In this document: one piece after another, positions 52,604-61,791 of the stretch
Layout: each line of letters starts with the position of its first letter
Position numbering within the stretch: position 1 is the stretch's first letter
Origin: Leptospira levettii
GTDB taxonomy: Bacteria > Spirochaetota > Leptospiria > Leptospirales > Leptospiraceae
Assembly (NCBI RefSeq): GCF_002812085.1
Contig: NZ_NPDM01000009.1
Location: 20,246-84,245 of the forward strand
Reading direction: 5' to 3'
DNA length: 64,000 bases
Notes under the pieces: generated by a model
What the model was told of the DNA's origin: nothing
What the model saw: the letters and a program-made list of their open reading frames with translations, nothing else
Databases searched by the model: none
Made by a program: the position numbers and the translations under genes

Positions 52604-52738
52604 TGGAAAATGAGTTTATTTCCTGGAAATGGTAAAAAAACAGGAAATTTGGTGATTTTCCAGTCTGATTTTAGTTGTGGATTTCCCGGTTCGATAATAG
52701 AACCATGTGGGAGAGACTCACAGTATAAGGAAAGATTC

Positions 52739-53431
52739 GTGGCGAAACCCTTTGTAGAATTAGAAGCACAAATCCCCGATTTAGTAAAGGCAAAATCGAA
52801 AATTGTCGTCCGTTCGTCTCGGATGAATCGCCAGTTGGAACAGTATGTGCTTGGGCTCATCACTCATATCCTAAATGAAGTGGGACAATCTCAATTTGTG
52901 GAAATGTTGTATACCATTTCCAAAGAACTTACCATCAACGGAATCAAAGCCAACCAAAAACGAGTTTTTTTTGAAGATGAAGGACTCGACATTACGGATG
53001 AAGCTGATTATTTCCAAGGGATCAAAGAGTATTCCAAAAAGTTCTCAGAAAAAATGGCAGATGAATATGGGAAACGATGCCTCGCCCGAGGTGTTTATGT
53101 GCAAATCAAATTCCATTACTGTTTAGATGGTCTTCTTGTGGAGGTGACAAACAACACTCCCGTCATCAAAACAGAAGAAGTTCGGATGCGTGAAAAAATG
53201 AAAAAGTCCATGGGGTATAATGACATCGCTGAATTTTACATGGACAATATGGACAATACAGAAGGTGCGGGACTTGGAATTGCTCTCATCATGATCCTTC
53301 TTAAAAACGAAGGTGTTGACCCTAACTTATTTCGCATCATCACTCACGAAGACAGAACCGTTGCCAGAGTGGAAATTCCATTTAACGACAATTATGTGTC
53401 GTTTCGCAGTGCCGAACTAGCAGAAATATAA
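52739..53431 (+). CDS. Stand-alone HATPase (GHKL) domain protein of unknown function
   Basis: The 230-residue protein has the ATP-binding N box ELTINGIKAN (63-72) and a glycine box EGAGLGIALIMIL near 175-187, but no kinase or receiver domain. In the G1 position it reads VTNNTPV, without the usual aspartate, so nucleotide binding may be altered. GTG at 52739 is chosen because AAGGAAAG lies upstream and the extra residues of a longer frame to 52586 are not protein-like. It is divergent from the tRNA-Thr promoter. It may be an anti-sigma or regulatory ATPase; partner unknown. Confidence 0.65.
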   Translation: MAKPFVELEAQIPDLVKAKSKIVVRSSRMNRQLEQYVLGLITHILNEVGQSQFVEMLYTISKELTINGIKANQKRVFFEDEGLDITDEADYFQGIKEYSKKFSEKMADEYGKRCLARGVYVQIKFHYCLDGLLVEVTNNTPVIKTEEVRMREKMKKSMGYNDIAEFYMDNMDNTEGAGLGIALIMILLKNEGVDPNLFRIITHEDRTVARVEIPFNDNYVSFRSAELAEI

Positions 53432-53503
53432 TTCGTTTTTGACCAAATCATTTCACCTGTAATTGTATCGACCTAGTATCCGCCCTTTTCGAAACTGGTG
53501 GAC

Positions 53504-54271
53504 ATGGAATTAAAAGGTGCAAACATTCTCGTCACCGGATCTGCCGGTGGACTCGGAAAGGCAATGGCATACCGTCTTGGTAAGTCAGGTGCCAATATCA
53601 TTCTCTCAGACATCCAAAAAGACAAATTGGACGAAACCGTTTCTCTCTTTCAAAAAGAAGGGATCAAAACAACAGGAATCGTTGCCAATGTTGCAAAAGA
53701 AGAAGATAGTATCCGACTCATGGAAGAAGCAGCTGCATTTCAAGGAAGCCTTGATGTAGCAATCCTCAATGCAGGGATCTTACGTGATGGCCTTCTCATC
53801 CGGGTGGACAAAGAAACAGGAAAGGTCAAAGGTAAAATGGGCATCGACCAATGGCAATCTGTTATCGATGTCAACTTAACTGGAGTTTTTTTAACTGGTA
53901 GAGAAGCAGCTGCCAAAATGGTAGAACAAAAAAAAGGGGTCATCATCCCTATTGCCTCCATTGCCATGCATGGTAATTCTGGACAAACCAATTATAGTGC
54001 TGCAAAAGCTGGTGTTGCAGCGATGACAGTCACTTGGTCCAAAGAACTTGCCAAGTTCGGAATCAGAGTGGCAGGCATTGCACCTGGATTCATTGGAACA
54101 GAGATGGTATTAAAAGACATGAACCCAGAAGCATTAGAAAAATGGAAATCGATCATCCCAGTGGGAAGACTCGGGGAACCAGATGAAATTGCGTCGACAG
54201 CAGAGTTTATCATTATGAACGATCTTGTTACAGGTGTGGTTTTGGAAATCTCTGGTGGTGTCCGAATCTAA
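53504..54271 (+). CDS. Short-chain dehydrogenase/reductase, FabG-like
   Basis: The 255-residue SDR has the cofactor loop [13 protein letters not shown] near residue 10, NAGILRDG, the catalytic Ser in [10 protein letters not shown] and the YxxxK pair in NYSAAKAGV, and a C-terminal substrate region PGFIGTEM. It resembles 3-oxoacyl-ACP reductases, but a specific pathway cannot be stated. The ATG at 53504 is preferred to an in-frame GTG two codons upstream. No acp or other fatty-acid gene is adjacent. Confidence 0.88.
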   Translation: MELKGANILVTGSAGGLGKAMAYRLGKSGANIILSDIQKDKLDETVSLFQKEGIKTTGIVANVAKEEDSIRLMEEAAAFQGSLDVAILNAGILRDGLLIRVDKETGKVKGKMGIDQWQSVIDVNLTGVFLTGREAAAKMVEQKKGVIIPIASIAMHGNSGQTNYSAAKAGVAAMTVTWSKELAKFGIRVAGIAPGFIGTEMVLKDMNPEALEKWKSIIPVGRLGEPDEIASTAEFIIMNDLVTGVVLEISGGVRI

Positions 54272-54286
54272 CTTCGATTAATCCTT

Positions 54287-54318
54287 TTTTGCCTTCTTTT
54301 CGTACAAAGGAGGCAAAA
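54287..54318 (+). terminator. Likely terminator hairpin after the SDR gene
   Basis: TTTTGCCTTCTTT and AAAGGAGGCAAAA form a 13-pair stem (one wobble) around a TCGTAC loop, 15 bases after the SDR stop. No strong T-run follows, so it may act with Rho or as a stabiliser. Confidence 0.45.
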
Positions 54319-54419
54319 GAATTTGTGAAATTATTTTGTCATTTTTTTAACAAACGATAAAAATTTCGTAGGTAATTTGGGTATGTATTCGTCATAAGGA
54401 TATAACGGAATCCTTACCG

Positions 54420-54719
54420 ATGAAAATAAAAACAGAACTATCGAAACAACAATTGGAACAAGCGATCAAAGGAATTCAAGGGATAGCCCACCCGATTCGT
54501 TTGCTCATCCTTTATACTTTGGCAAAAGAAGAAAAAACAGTAGGTCAACTCGTGGAATTACTTGGAACGAGCCAATCGGCCGCCTCTCAACACTTAAGCA
54601 AAATGAAAAACAATGGAATCTTGGAATCCCGAAAGTCTTCGAACCAAGTGTTCTATCGTTTGAAAGATGCTAAGTTCAAAGATTTGATCCAAACCATCGT
54701 AAAAGTGTACAAAAAGTAA
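54420..54719 (+). CDS. ArsR-family transcriptional regulator
   Basis: The 99-residue protein is a single winged helix-turn-helix: GIAHPIRLLILYTLAKEEKT, VGQLVELLGTSQSAASQHLS, KMKNNGILESRKSSNQVFYR. The ELCVCD metal-binding motif of ArsR/SmtB is absent, so it may respond to another signal. No metal transporter is adjacent. Its stop is three bases from the hldD stop on the other strand. Confidence 0.88.
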   Translation: MKIKTELSKQQLEQAIKGIQGIAHPIRLLILYTLAKEEKTVGQLVELLGTSQSAASQHLSKMKNNGILESRKSSNQVFYRLKDAKFKDLIQTIVKVYKK

Positions 54720-54722
54720 GCA

Positions 54723-55694
54723 TTACTTCGCTTCTAATGATAAGAGGCGAACGTATTCCTTTATGGAATCCTGGAGGTTTGTAAAACCGAAAGGATATCC
54801 GGCTCTCGTTAACTTTTCCATATTAGCGCAGGTATAATATTGGTATTTGCCTTTTAATGACTCTGGCATTTCCACATATTCAATGTTTATCGGCGCATTC
54901 ATGGCACTAAAAAGTGCAGATGCCAAATCATTCCAAGTTTCTGCCATCCCTCGCCCGACATTGTACAATCCGTATTTTCGTTCACTGAGTAAATAGATAC
55001 TAATTTTACTAGCATCCTTCACATACAAAAAATCCCGTTTTTGTTCCCCATCTTTGTATTCTGGTTTGTAGGATTTAAAAAGTTTTAGTTTGCCTGTATC
55101 TCGTATTTGTTCATACCCTTTGAGTACAAGACTACGCATATCCCCTTTATGTGCTTCGCCATATCCAAACACATTAAAGTATTTGAGTCCGATTAGTTTG
55201 TCTGCAATCTTCGTCTTTTTTGCATACAAATCAAAAAGGTGTTTTGAATAACCATACATATTGAGAGGTTTTAAAGATTCGATGGGGGCTTTATCATCGT
55301 ATCCAAATTCACCTTCCCCATAAGTTGCCGCACTTGATGCGTATAAAAAAGGGATGTTTTTTGCAATCGCAAACTCAGCTAATTTTTTCGTATAATGGAA
55401 GTTATTCTGGATTAGATATGTTGCATCTTTTTCTGTTGTTGCGGAACAAGCACCTAGGTGGTAAATTTCGGAGATCTCAGAAAGAAGAGGATGGCCTGCA
55501 TCCAAAAATCTTTCAAACTGATCCTTTTCATAATACTCTGTAAAAAAATTCCTTTGGAGATTTTTCCATTTCTCTGTTGTTCCCAAATGGTCTACAACCA
55601 AAATGTCGGTGTTTCCATTATGGTTTAAGTCTTCAATGATTTGCGAACCAATGAGGCCCGCACCGCCAGTGACTAAAGTAAGTTTTTTTGCCAT
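54723..55694 (-). CDS. hldD: ADP-L-glycero-D-manno-heptose-6-epimerase
   Basis: The 323-residue SDR-fold epimerase makes ADP-L-glycero-D-manno-heptose for LPS inner core. Motifs are VTGGAGLIGSQIIEDLNHNG (NADP-binding), LGACSATTEKDA, ASSAATYGEG, the catalytic YGYSK in MYGYSKHLFD, and KYFNVFGYGEAHKG. The convergent partner is an ArsR gene. Other heptose genes are not in the window. Confidence 0.92.
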   Translation of the reverse strand: MAKKLTLVTGGAGLIGSQIIEDLNHNGNTDILVVDHLGTTEKWKNLQRNFFTEYYEKDQFERFLDAGHPLLSEISEIYHLGACSATTEKDATYLIQNNFHYTKKLAEFAIAKNIPFLYASSAATYGEGEFGYDDKAPIESLKPLNMYGYSKHLFDLYAKKTKIADKLIGLKYFNVFGYGEAHKGDMRSLVLKGYEQIRDTGKLKLFKSYKPEYKDGEQKRDFLYVKDASKISIYLLSERKYGLYNVGRGMAETWNDLASALFSAMNAPINIEYVEMPESLKGKYQYYTCANMEKLTRAGYPFGFTNLQDSIKEYVRLLSLEAK

Positions 55695-55786
55695 TTCTCT
55701 GATGATTCTTTTTTCCTAAGAGATTCCATCTATCAACTTTTCTCTCGGATTTGGGAAAAGAGTTTTTGAATGTTTCCCGATTGTCC

Positions 55787-57568
55787 TCATCCCAATGGCA
55801 AGGAATCAATCCATTTGCCAAATCGTTCTTCCACCTGTTTGACCGTTTCTGGCAAGGGAGTGAGAACTTCTGGGATCCAAGGTTTCATCCGACAATCAAA
55901 TACAATAGGAACTTGGTAGGATATATGGTTACGAATGGTTTCTGTCCTTGCATACACATCGGAAGCAGGTTCCATCCTAGTAAACATAGTCCAAATAAAA
56001 TCCGAATCCGATTTCACAGCATCTTCCGAGTCGTCCACAAGAAACACGTAGGAAAACTTACCTAAATCTTCAGAGAGTAACGTTTCCGCCAAACGATCAT
56101 TTGGTTTAAATTCCGAACCTTTGACAACAAGAACACCTGGTAAAAATACTTTTGGGTTTTGGAAACGTTTGTCTTTAAAACTTCCATTAAATTCTTTAGG
56201 AAGATTTGTATTGATGATGGGTTTGTTTGGATCGGTAATTCCCATCCAAAGAAGTTTACTCCCCTTATTCACAGTTCCACTCGTATAATCCAATGTATCT
56301 TGGCTGATATTGCTAAAGATAAAAAAATCAGTTCTCGGATCACTTCGTTCTGTGATCACTCGGAAGGTTTCTGAAAAGTTTTTTAGATTCACTCGTTCGT
56401 TGGTTACAAGTAAACACTTTGTGAGTGAGAGTTGCCCTTCTCCCAAAATGCGAAGTGCTCCCATAAAGGCTTCACGGAAATACCTTTCTTTGACAACGGC
56501 AGCTGCCAGTGAATGAACACCTGATTCCTCATAGGCCCAGACACCAAGAACCTGTGGCATCACAAGGGGAAACATAGGTGATAATAGGTCTTGTAAGAAT
56601 TCAGCAATATAATGGTCTTCTTGTGGAGGTCTTCCCACAACCGTTGCTGCCCAAATGGCATCTTTTCTATGGAGGATATGGGAGAGATCTAAGTAAGGGT
56701 AATCATGTAACAACGAATAGTATCCATAATGGTCACCAAACGGACCTTCGGGTCTTCGTAATTTCGGTGGAATGGATCCAATGAGAGCAAAATCTGCATC
56801 AGCAACAATGGGGTAAGGTGAAACAGTTTTGTCTTTTTTCATCCGGAGTTTTTCTCCCATGAGAAAGGAAGCAAATACAAGTTCTGGGATCTCTTCCGGT
56901 AGTGGTGCCACAGCGGCAATGGTGAGAGCAGGAGGCCCACCGATGTAAACATGTGCAGGAAGGGATTTGTTTTCCTTTTCTGCTTCGTAATAATGGAACC
57001 CACCTCCTCTGTGGATTTGGATGTGCATCCCTACCGTTTTTTCACCAAACAATTGTACACGATACATCCCCAAATTACCGTTTCCAGAACTTGGATGTTG
57101 TGTATAAACTAGAGGCAAAGTGACAAAGGGACCACCATCTTTTGGCCATGACACAAGGCCCGGAAGTTCTTCCACGCTGGGAACACTGCCATCTAAAATA
57201 GGTGCCCGCCTGACTTGTTTTAAGCCCACCTGAAACGGCAAAAGGCCAAGGGAACGTTCTTTCCAAAGTTTGGAAAACCGCGGAGGGAAAATTTCTTTCG
57301 CAAGTTTGGCAAGTCTTGCGATCGTTTGTACGGGTTTTTCGCCAAAAGCCAAATGGATTCGTTTTTCAGAACCATAAAGATTGGTAGCCACTGGAAACTT
57401 GGTTCCCTTTACATTGGTAAAGAGCAGGGCAGGTCCTTTTTTTGCGACCACTCGCCTTTGGATTTCTGCCAGTTCTAAATTGGGGTCAACCAAATCGGAA
57501 ATGACCCGGAGCTCTCCCTCTTTTTGTAAAAGTTTTACAAAATCATTCGTAGATCGTAGTGATGCCAT
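55787..57568 (-). CDS. UbiD-family (prenylated-FMN) decarboxylase
   Basis: The 593-residue protein begins SLRSTNDFVKLLQKEGELRV and shows EIQRRVVAKKGPALLF, MYRVQLFGEKTVGMHIQIHR, GPFGDHYGYYS and the active-site region VVGRPPQEDHYIAEFL, all UbiD features. It is about 100 residues longer than E. coli UbiD. The family removes carboxyl groups from aromatic or unsaturated acids with prenyl-FMN; quinone synthesis is likely but not shown. It is divergently placed from the APP1-like gene. Confidence 0.87.
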   Translation of the reverse strand: MASLRSTNDFVKLLQKEGELRVISDLVDPNLELAEIQRRVVAKKGPALLFTNVKGTKFPVATNLYGSEKRIHLAFGEKPVQTIARLAKLAKEIFPPRFSKLWKERSLGLLPFQVGLKQVRRAPILDGSVPSVEELPGLVSWPKDGGPFVTLPLVYTQHPSSGNGNLGMYRVQLFGEKTVGMHIQIHRGGGFHYYEAEKENKSLPAHVYIGGPPALTIAAVAPLPEEIPELVFASFLMGEKLRMKKDKTVSPYPIVADADFALIGSIPPKLRRPEGPFGDHYGYYSLLHDYPYLDLSHILHRKDAIWAATVVGRPPQEDHYIAEFLQDLLSPMFPLVMPQVLGVWAYEESGVHSLAAAVVKERYFREAFMGALRILGEGQLSLTKCLLVTNERVNLKNFSETFRVITERSDPRTDFFIFSNISQDTLDYTSGTVNKGSKLLWMGITDPNKPIINTNLPKEFNGSFKDKRFQNPKVFLPGVLVVKGSEFKPNDRLAETLLSEDLGKFSYVFLVDDSEDAVKSDSDFIWTMFTRMEPASDVYARTETIRNHISYQVPIVFDCRMKPWIPEVLTPLPETVKQVEERFGKWIDSLPLG

Positions 57569-57621
57569 AAAAAGGAATAGACGGCTCCTTGTTTTCTTAG
57601 ACGCTTAAGGGCATAAATTCT

Positions 57622-59163
57622 ATGTCCCAAGAACCAAATACTTCACAACCTATCATTACCGATATCAAAAGAATCGCAGTTTGCGGTGGATCGCTAGGAA
57701 GAGAACGACGCTCCTATGTGCGTGGTCAGGTAGTCGATGTAGGGATTACCGATTTGATGAAGGCAGATGGCCTCTGGGACCTAGTGACAGGGTTATTTAA
57801 GGGTGATGAAACCAAAATCACTCCCTTTCTCGATTTTTCCCTCGCCCCGGTTCGTAAACCAGTGTTAAAATTAGAAGTCCATGATGCGACAGGCAAACTC
57901 ATCTATACCTCTGGTAAAATCAAGGCGGATGAGGATGGTTTTTTCTCCTGTGAAATCCGAGACAAACTGCCAGTAGGATCCCATGATTTCCAAGTGATTC
58001 TAGAAGGATTAGATAGTTTTCGACAGTATTCCAAAGACTTAGCCCATTTAAATGCCACCGAAAATTCCATCTTAGGAAGGACTACCATTGTTGGAAAAGG
58101 GAAACTACGGATCATCGCAGAAGACTACCAAGGCATTGTTGTTACATCAGACATTGACCAAACGTATCTAGCGACAGATATTCACTCTGGAAAAGGAAAA
58201 TTCTCTGCTTTATTCGAGACACCTAACCAAAAACAGGCGCTACCAGGGATGCCTGAATTGTATCGAGAACTTAGAATCAACTTAGAGAATGCTCCCCTCG
58301 CCTTTATTTCCGCAAGCCCTCATTTTTTTCGAAGGACCATGCTTGCCACAATCGCAAAAGATAACATACACATTGAATCTTTACATCTAAAATACTTAGA
58401 AGGAACAATCAAAGGAGTTTTTGACAAAGTCATTGATACAATCTTCAATCCTCTTACATTTTTTCAAAATGGATTCAAACCAGCTTGGTCACGGACTAAA
58501 AAATTCTTAGGTGCCTCTTACCAAAGCCTATTCGATCAAATGTCTTATAAACTTTCTATTCTTCTGTACGACCGAATCTATTTACCCACAAATTCGAAAG
58601 AGATCCTACTCGGAGATAATACAGAATCCGATTATATGATCTTCACACTGTACCAATTGATCTGTATGGGAAAATTAAGTGGAGATGAGTTAGAAGAATA
58701 TTTATACCAATTGAATTTTTTAGGTAGAGATGCCATCACAAGAGACGCAGCAAAAAAAATCAGACTGTATGCGGAAGAAATCCTTCGTATCCATGGACCT
58801 AAAAACCCAGTAACGCTTACTCTCATCAATCGCACAAGTCATGGTCCTAGTGAAATGGATATGATCCAAAAAGTAAAAGATGCCCTACCTAAAGGTATTT
58901 TCGAAACAGAATTTTCGAAGAAACCTCCCTTTTACGGAACAGAAGGTGCCATGGGAATGGCCATCCTTTTAGAAAATCATGGTTATCTAGATCCTAACCA
59001 AATTTTAACCATCATCGCAGGTATGATTGGAAAAGTTTTGGAAGGAAAACTTGTAGATGAAACTTTTATTTTAAAACAACTCGATGAGCTAACCCTTCCC
59101 AAAGAAGCGGAAGGAACAAAAGCGAAAATCAAAGAGAATTTAAAATCTGCGTTTTTAAATTAA
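57622..59163 (+). CDS. DUF2183/APP1-like phosphatase-domain protein
   Basis: The 513-residue protein has a HAD-type segment VTSDIDQTYLAT near residue 175 (DxDxT), ISASPHFFRRTM and LLGDNTESDYMIF, matching the phosphatidate phosphatase APP1 catalytic domain (DUF2183). The N-terminal about 150 residues look like a beta-rich accessory domain. No signal peptide is seen. Action on phosphatidate is inferred from the family name; the function in bacteria is not established. Confidence 0.72.
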   Translation: MSQEPNTSQPIITDIKRIAVCGGSLGRERRSYVRGQVVDVGITDLMKADGLWDLVTGLFKGDETKITPFLDFSLAPVRKPVLKLEVHDATGKLIYTSGKIKADEDGFFSCEIRDKLPVGSHDFQVILEGLDSFRQYSKDLAHLNATENSILGRTTIVGKGKLRIIAEDYQGIVVTSDIDQTYLATDIHSGKGKFSALFETPNQKQALPGMPELYRELRINLENAPLAFISASPHFFRRTMLATIAKDNIHIESLHLKYLEGTIKGVFDKVIDTIFNPLTFFQNGFKPAWSRTKKFLGASYQSLFDQMSYKLSILLYDRIYLPTNSKEILLGDNTESDYMIFTLYQLICMGKLSGDELEEYLYQLNFLGRDAITRDAAKKIRLYAEEILRIHGPKNPVTLTLINRTSHGPSEMDMIQKVKDALPKGIFETEFSKKPPFYGTEGAMGMAILLENHGYLDPNQILTIIAGMIGKVLEGKLVDETFILKQLDELTLPKEAEGTKAKIKENLKSAFLN

Positions 59164-59166
59164 ATT

Positions 59167-60654
59167 TCAATTGAGTAATTTTGTATGATTAAATTTTGAA
59201 AAATATTTTAAAAAGAAAATCTTCCTATACTTAAAGATTGAATAGAGATTTACCAACAGAGGAATTGCCAATAGGATCATCATCACTAATTGGCTTACAC
59301 TATTTTTTGGGAAAAAATCTACTGCCACCAACAATTTCAACATATAAAATGGAGCAAAAGATAAAATTGTAAGCATGATAGAAACAAATATCAACTCACC
59401 ACGAGTGGTTTTCGCATAATAAAATTGATTTTTCGCTATATCATATCTCGGCTGAGACCATTCACGAATTTTCAGGAAAGGTTTTTCAATAAAATAATAA
59501 CTAAGTAAAGCAATTAACGTAGAAACCATCAAACTAATCAATGCAGCTTTTAAAATTACAACTATATCATTCTTCTCTGGATTTGTTGCATCATATACTT
59601 TCCCTAACACAATTGTATTAACTAACATGTGAATTAAGTATATCCCATAACTTAGTTTACCAATAAAAACCAAAACACTGCTTGAAAGTATAAAACTAAG
59701 TCGCTTAAAGTAGCCAAATACCAAACCATAAACAACAAGAAATGCAAAAAATGAATAAAATGCATTCCGAAAAACAATAAAATATAAACGATTCTCTGAA
59801 TAAGTCAATTGAACTAAGAAATAGAATATCAAACAAGTCATGGCGAATGTAAAATAGAATAATAAATTACCTTTTCGATCCCCTACTTTAACACCACCAT
59901 CCCGCCAAATTTCCATTAAGAGAATTCCGTAGACAAATGGTTCAAAATGAAAATGGATTGGATGGAAAGCATAATTTACATAATCACCAAAATGCGGCAA
60001 GCTAACATAATAATAAGGATATAATCTTAGAAAAATTGGAATGATAATGAAAAATATCAATACTAGGTATTTATTTTTTCGATTTGGAATATACTTCTCA
60101 TAAAAAAAATAACAGATTGGCATCAACAAATAGAACTGTTCTTCCATCGAAAGTGACCATCCCTGCGCCAATACTCTTTCTTTGGTAAAATTTGAAATAT
60201 AAAAAGCATCTGCCCACCAATAACTAATTACATGTTTTATATTCTCAATCTTTGCTCCAATATCCTCAGGTAAATCTAAACCATTTGTTTTCTGAAGCAT
60301 AACCGACATTAAGTATATGGTCATAAAAAACACAAAATAAAAAGCTGGAAAAATTCGCAGTGATCTTTTGATAACAAAACTCTTCCAGTTTTCCAAGTAA
60401 TTTTGTCTTTTCTCAACTTCTCTTGAAAAAGATGCCGAAACTAAAAATGAACTAATTACAAAAAACAAACTCATTGAAAATTCAGCATTCTCAGCTTTTG
60501 ACATATAGCTGCTATATGATTTAGGAATCAAATGCAAAGAAAAAGTATAACAATGAAAAAGTATAACAATGAAACAACCAATAGCTCTAATTACATAGAG
60601 TTCATTAATTTCTTTAGAATTCTTTCGAAAAACTTCTAGAAAATATTCTTTCAT
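59167..60654 (-). CDS. Membrane acyltransferase (OafA/YrhL, acyltransferase-3 family)
   Basis: The 495-residue protein has about ten transmembrane segments. Family motifs are RAIGCFIVILFHCYTF near the start, SLFFVISSFLVSASFSRE and QGWSLSMEEQFYLLMPI. Members O-acetylate or otherwise acylate surface sugars. It lies in an AT-rich membrane-glycan region. Its stop is three bases from the APP1-like gene stop. Substrate unknown. Confidence 0.88.
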   Translation of the reverse strand: MKEYFLEVFRKNSKEINELYVIRAIGCFIVILFHCYTFSLHLIPKSYSSYMSKAENAEFSMSLFFVISSFLVSASFSREVEKRQNYLENWKSFVIKRSLRIFPAFYFVFFMTIYLMSVMLQKTNGLDLPEDIGAKIENIKHVISYWWADAFYISNFTKERVLAQGWSLSMEEQFYLLMPICYFFYEKYIPNRKNKYLVLIFFIIIPIFLRLYPYYYVSLPHFGDYVNYAFHPIHFHFEPFVYGILLMEIWRDGGVKVGDRKGNLLFYFTFAMTCLIFYFLVQLTYSENRLYFIVFRNAFYSFFAFLVVYGLVFGYFKRLSFILSSSVLVFIGKLSYGIYLIHMLVNTIVLGKVYDATNPEKNDIVVILKAALISLMVSTLIALLSYYFIEKPFLKIREWSQPRYDIAKNQFYYAKTTRGELIFVSIMLTILSFAPFYMLKLLVAVDFFPKNSVSQLVMMILLAIPLLVNLYSIFKYRKIFFLKYFSKFNHTKLLN

Positions 60655-60705
60655 GATGCTTAAATACAGATTTTAAATAAATTAGTGATCAATTCGAACT
60701 CTACT

Positions 60706-61704
60706 TTAAACCAACTTTTTTTTTTGAACATTTTTTCCCTTAGCAAATTCAACAACATATAATGGCCTGCCCTTTGACTCTTCGAATATTCTTGCTATAT
60801 ATTCGCCAAGTATACCAATCGAAATCAAAATCGACCCTCCGATTAAGCAGATTAGAGTTACAATTGTTGCCCATCCTGGATTGTATACTATCGGAGAGTG
60901 TAAAATAAAATACTGAAAGGCGCGAAATAATGCATATATTCCAACTAAAAAACCAACAAAGGCAATGATTAATCCTAAAGCTAAACTAAATCTTAAAGGA
61001 ATAGGAGAAAAAGAAATCGCAGCATTGATTGCCAACCCAATCATCTTCTTTAAAGGATATTTAGTTTCTCCAGCAACGCGTGGGTCCCGATTATAATATA
61101 CTGGTATTTGAGGAAATCCGATCCATGCATTCATCCCTCTTAAAAACCGGTGATTTTCTCTTAATCCATTTAACGCATTCGCACAACGTCTAGAAATTAA
61201 TCGAAAGTCACCAGTATCTAAAGGTAAATCTTTGTGAACCAATACCTTCATAATTCTATAGAAACACCATGCAGTAAATTTTTTAAAAAAAGTTTCTCCA
61301 GTTCTAGTGATTCTCTGTCCATAAACAACGTCATAACCCTCACGGTATCTCTCTAACATTTCAATGATCACTTCAGGCGGATCCTGTAAATCAGCATCCA
61401 TAATCACAATAGCATCACCACTTGCATAATCCATACCTGCCGTAACAGCGATTTGGTGACCAAAATTACGCGATAGAGAAATAACCTGCACTGAAGAATC
61501 TTCAATCGACCAATTTACTAGCTGAAAAATTGTGTTATCCTTACTTCCATCATTCACCAAAATAATTTCTGTCTTAACAGATAAAGAATTTAAAAAATCA
61601 CTTAACCTATTTCGCAAAAAAGGTAACACCTTCTCTTCATTATAACAAGGGATTACAATTGATAATAATTTGGGGTTAGAACGTTTTTCTAAATATTTTT
61701 CCAT
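60706..61704 (-). CDS. GT2 family glycosyltransferase, GtrB/polyprenyl-phosphate-sugar synthase type
   Basis: The 332-residue protein has a GT-A domain with SIVIPCYNEEKVLPFL, LVNDGSKDNT and the metal-binding DADLQDPP, then RVAGETKYPLKKM and two C-terminal membrane helices. This is the pattern of GtrB/DPM1-type enzymes that load a sugar on a polyprenyl phosphate. It is next to a GT-C-like gene that may use the product. Confidence 0.9.
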   Translation of the reverse strand: MEKYLEKRSNPKLLSIVIPCYNEEKVLPFLRNRLSDFLNSLSVKTEIILVNDGSKDNTIFQLVNWSIEDSSVQVISLSRNFGHQIAVTAGMDYASGDAIVIMDADLQDPPEVIIEMLERYREGYDVVYGQRITRTGETFFKKFTAWCFYRIMKVLVHKDLPLDTGDFRLISRRCANALNGLRENHRFLRGMNAWIGFPQIPVYYNRDPRVAGETKYPLKKMIGLAINAAISFSPIPLRFSLALGLIIAFVGFLVGIYALFRAFQYFILHSPIVYNPGWATIVTLICLIGGSILISIGILGEYIARIFEESKGRPLYVVEFAKGKNVQKKKLV

Positions 61705-61791
61705 TCGACATCTCAGCCATTTATCTTTTATACTATTTACACTATAATATGATTAAAATTTTAAGAACACTTGTGTTCCAAGAAAATTTAG

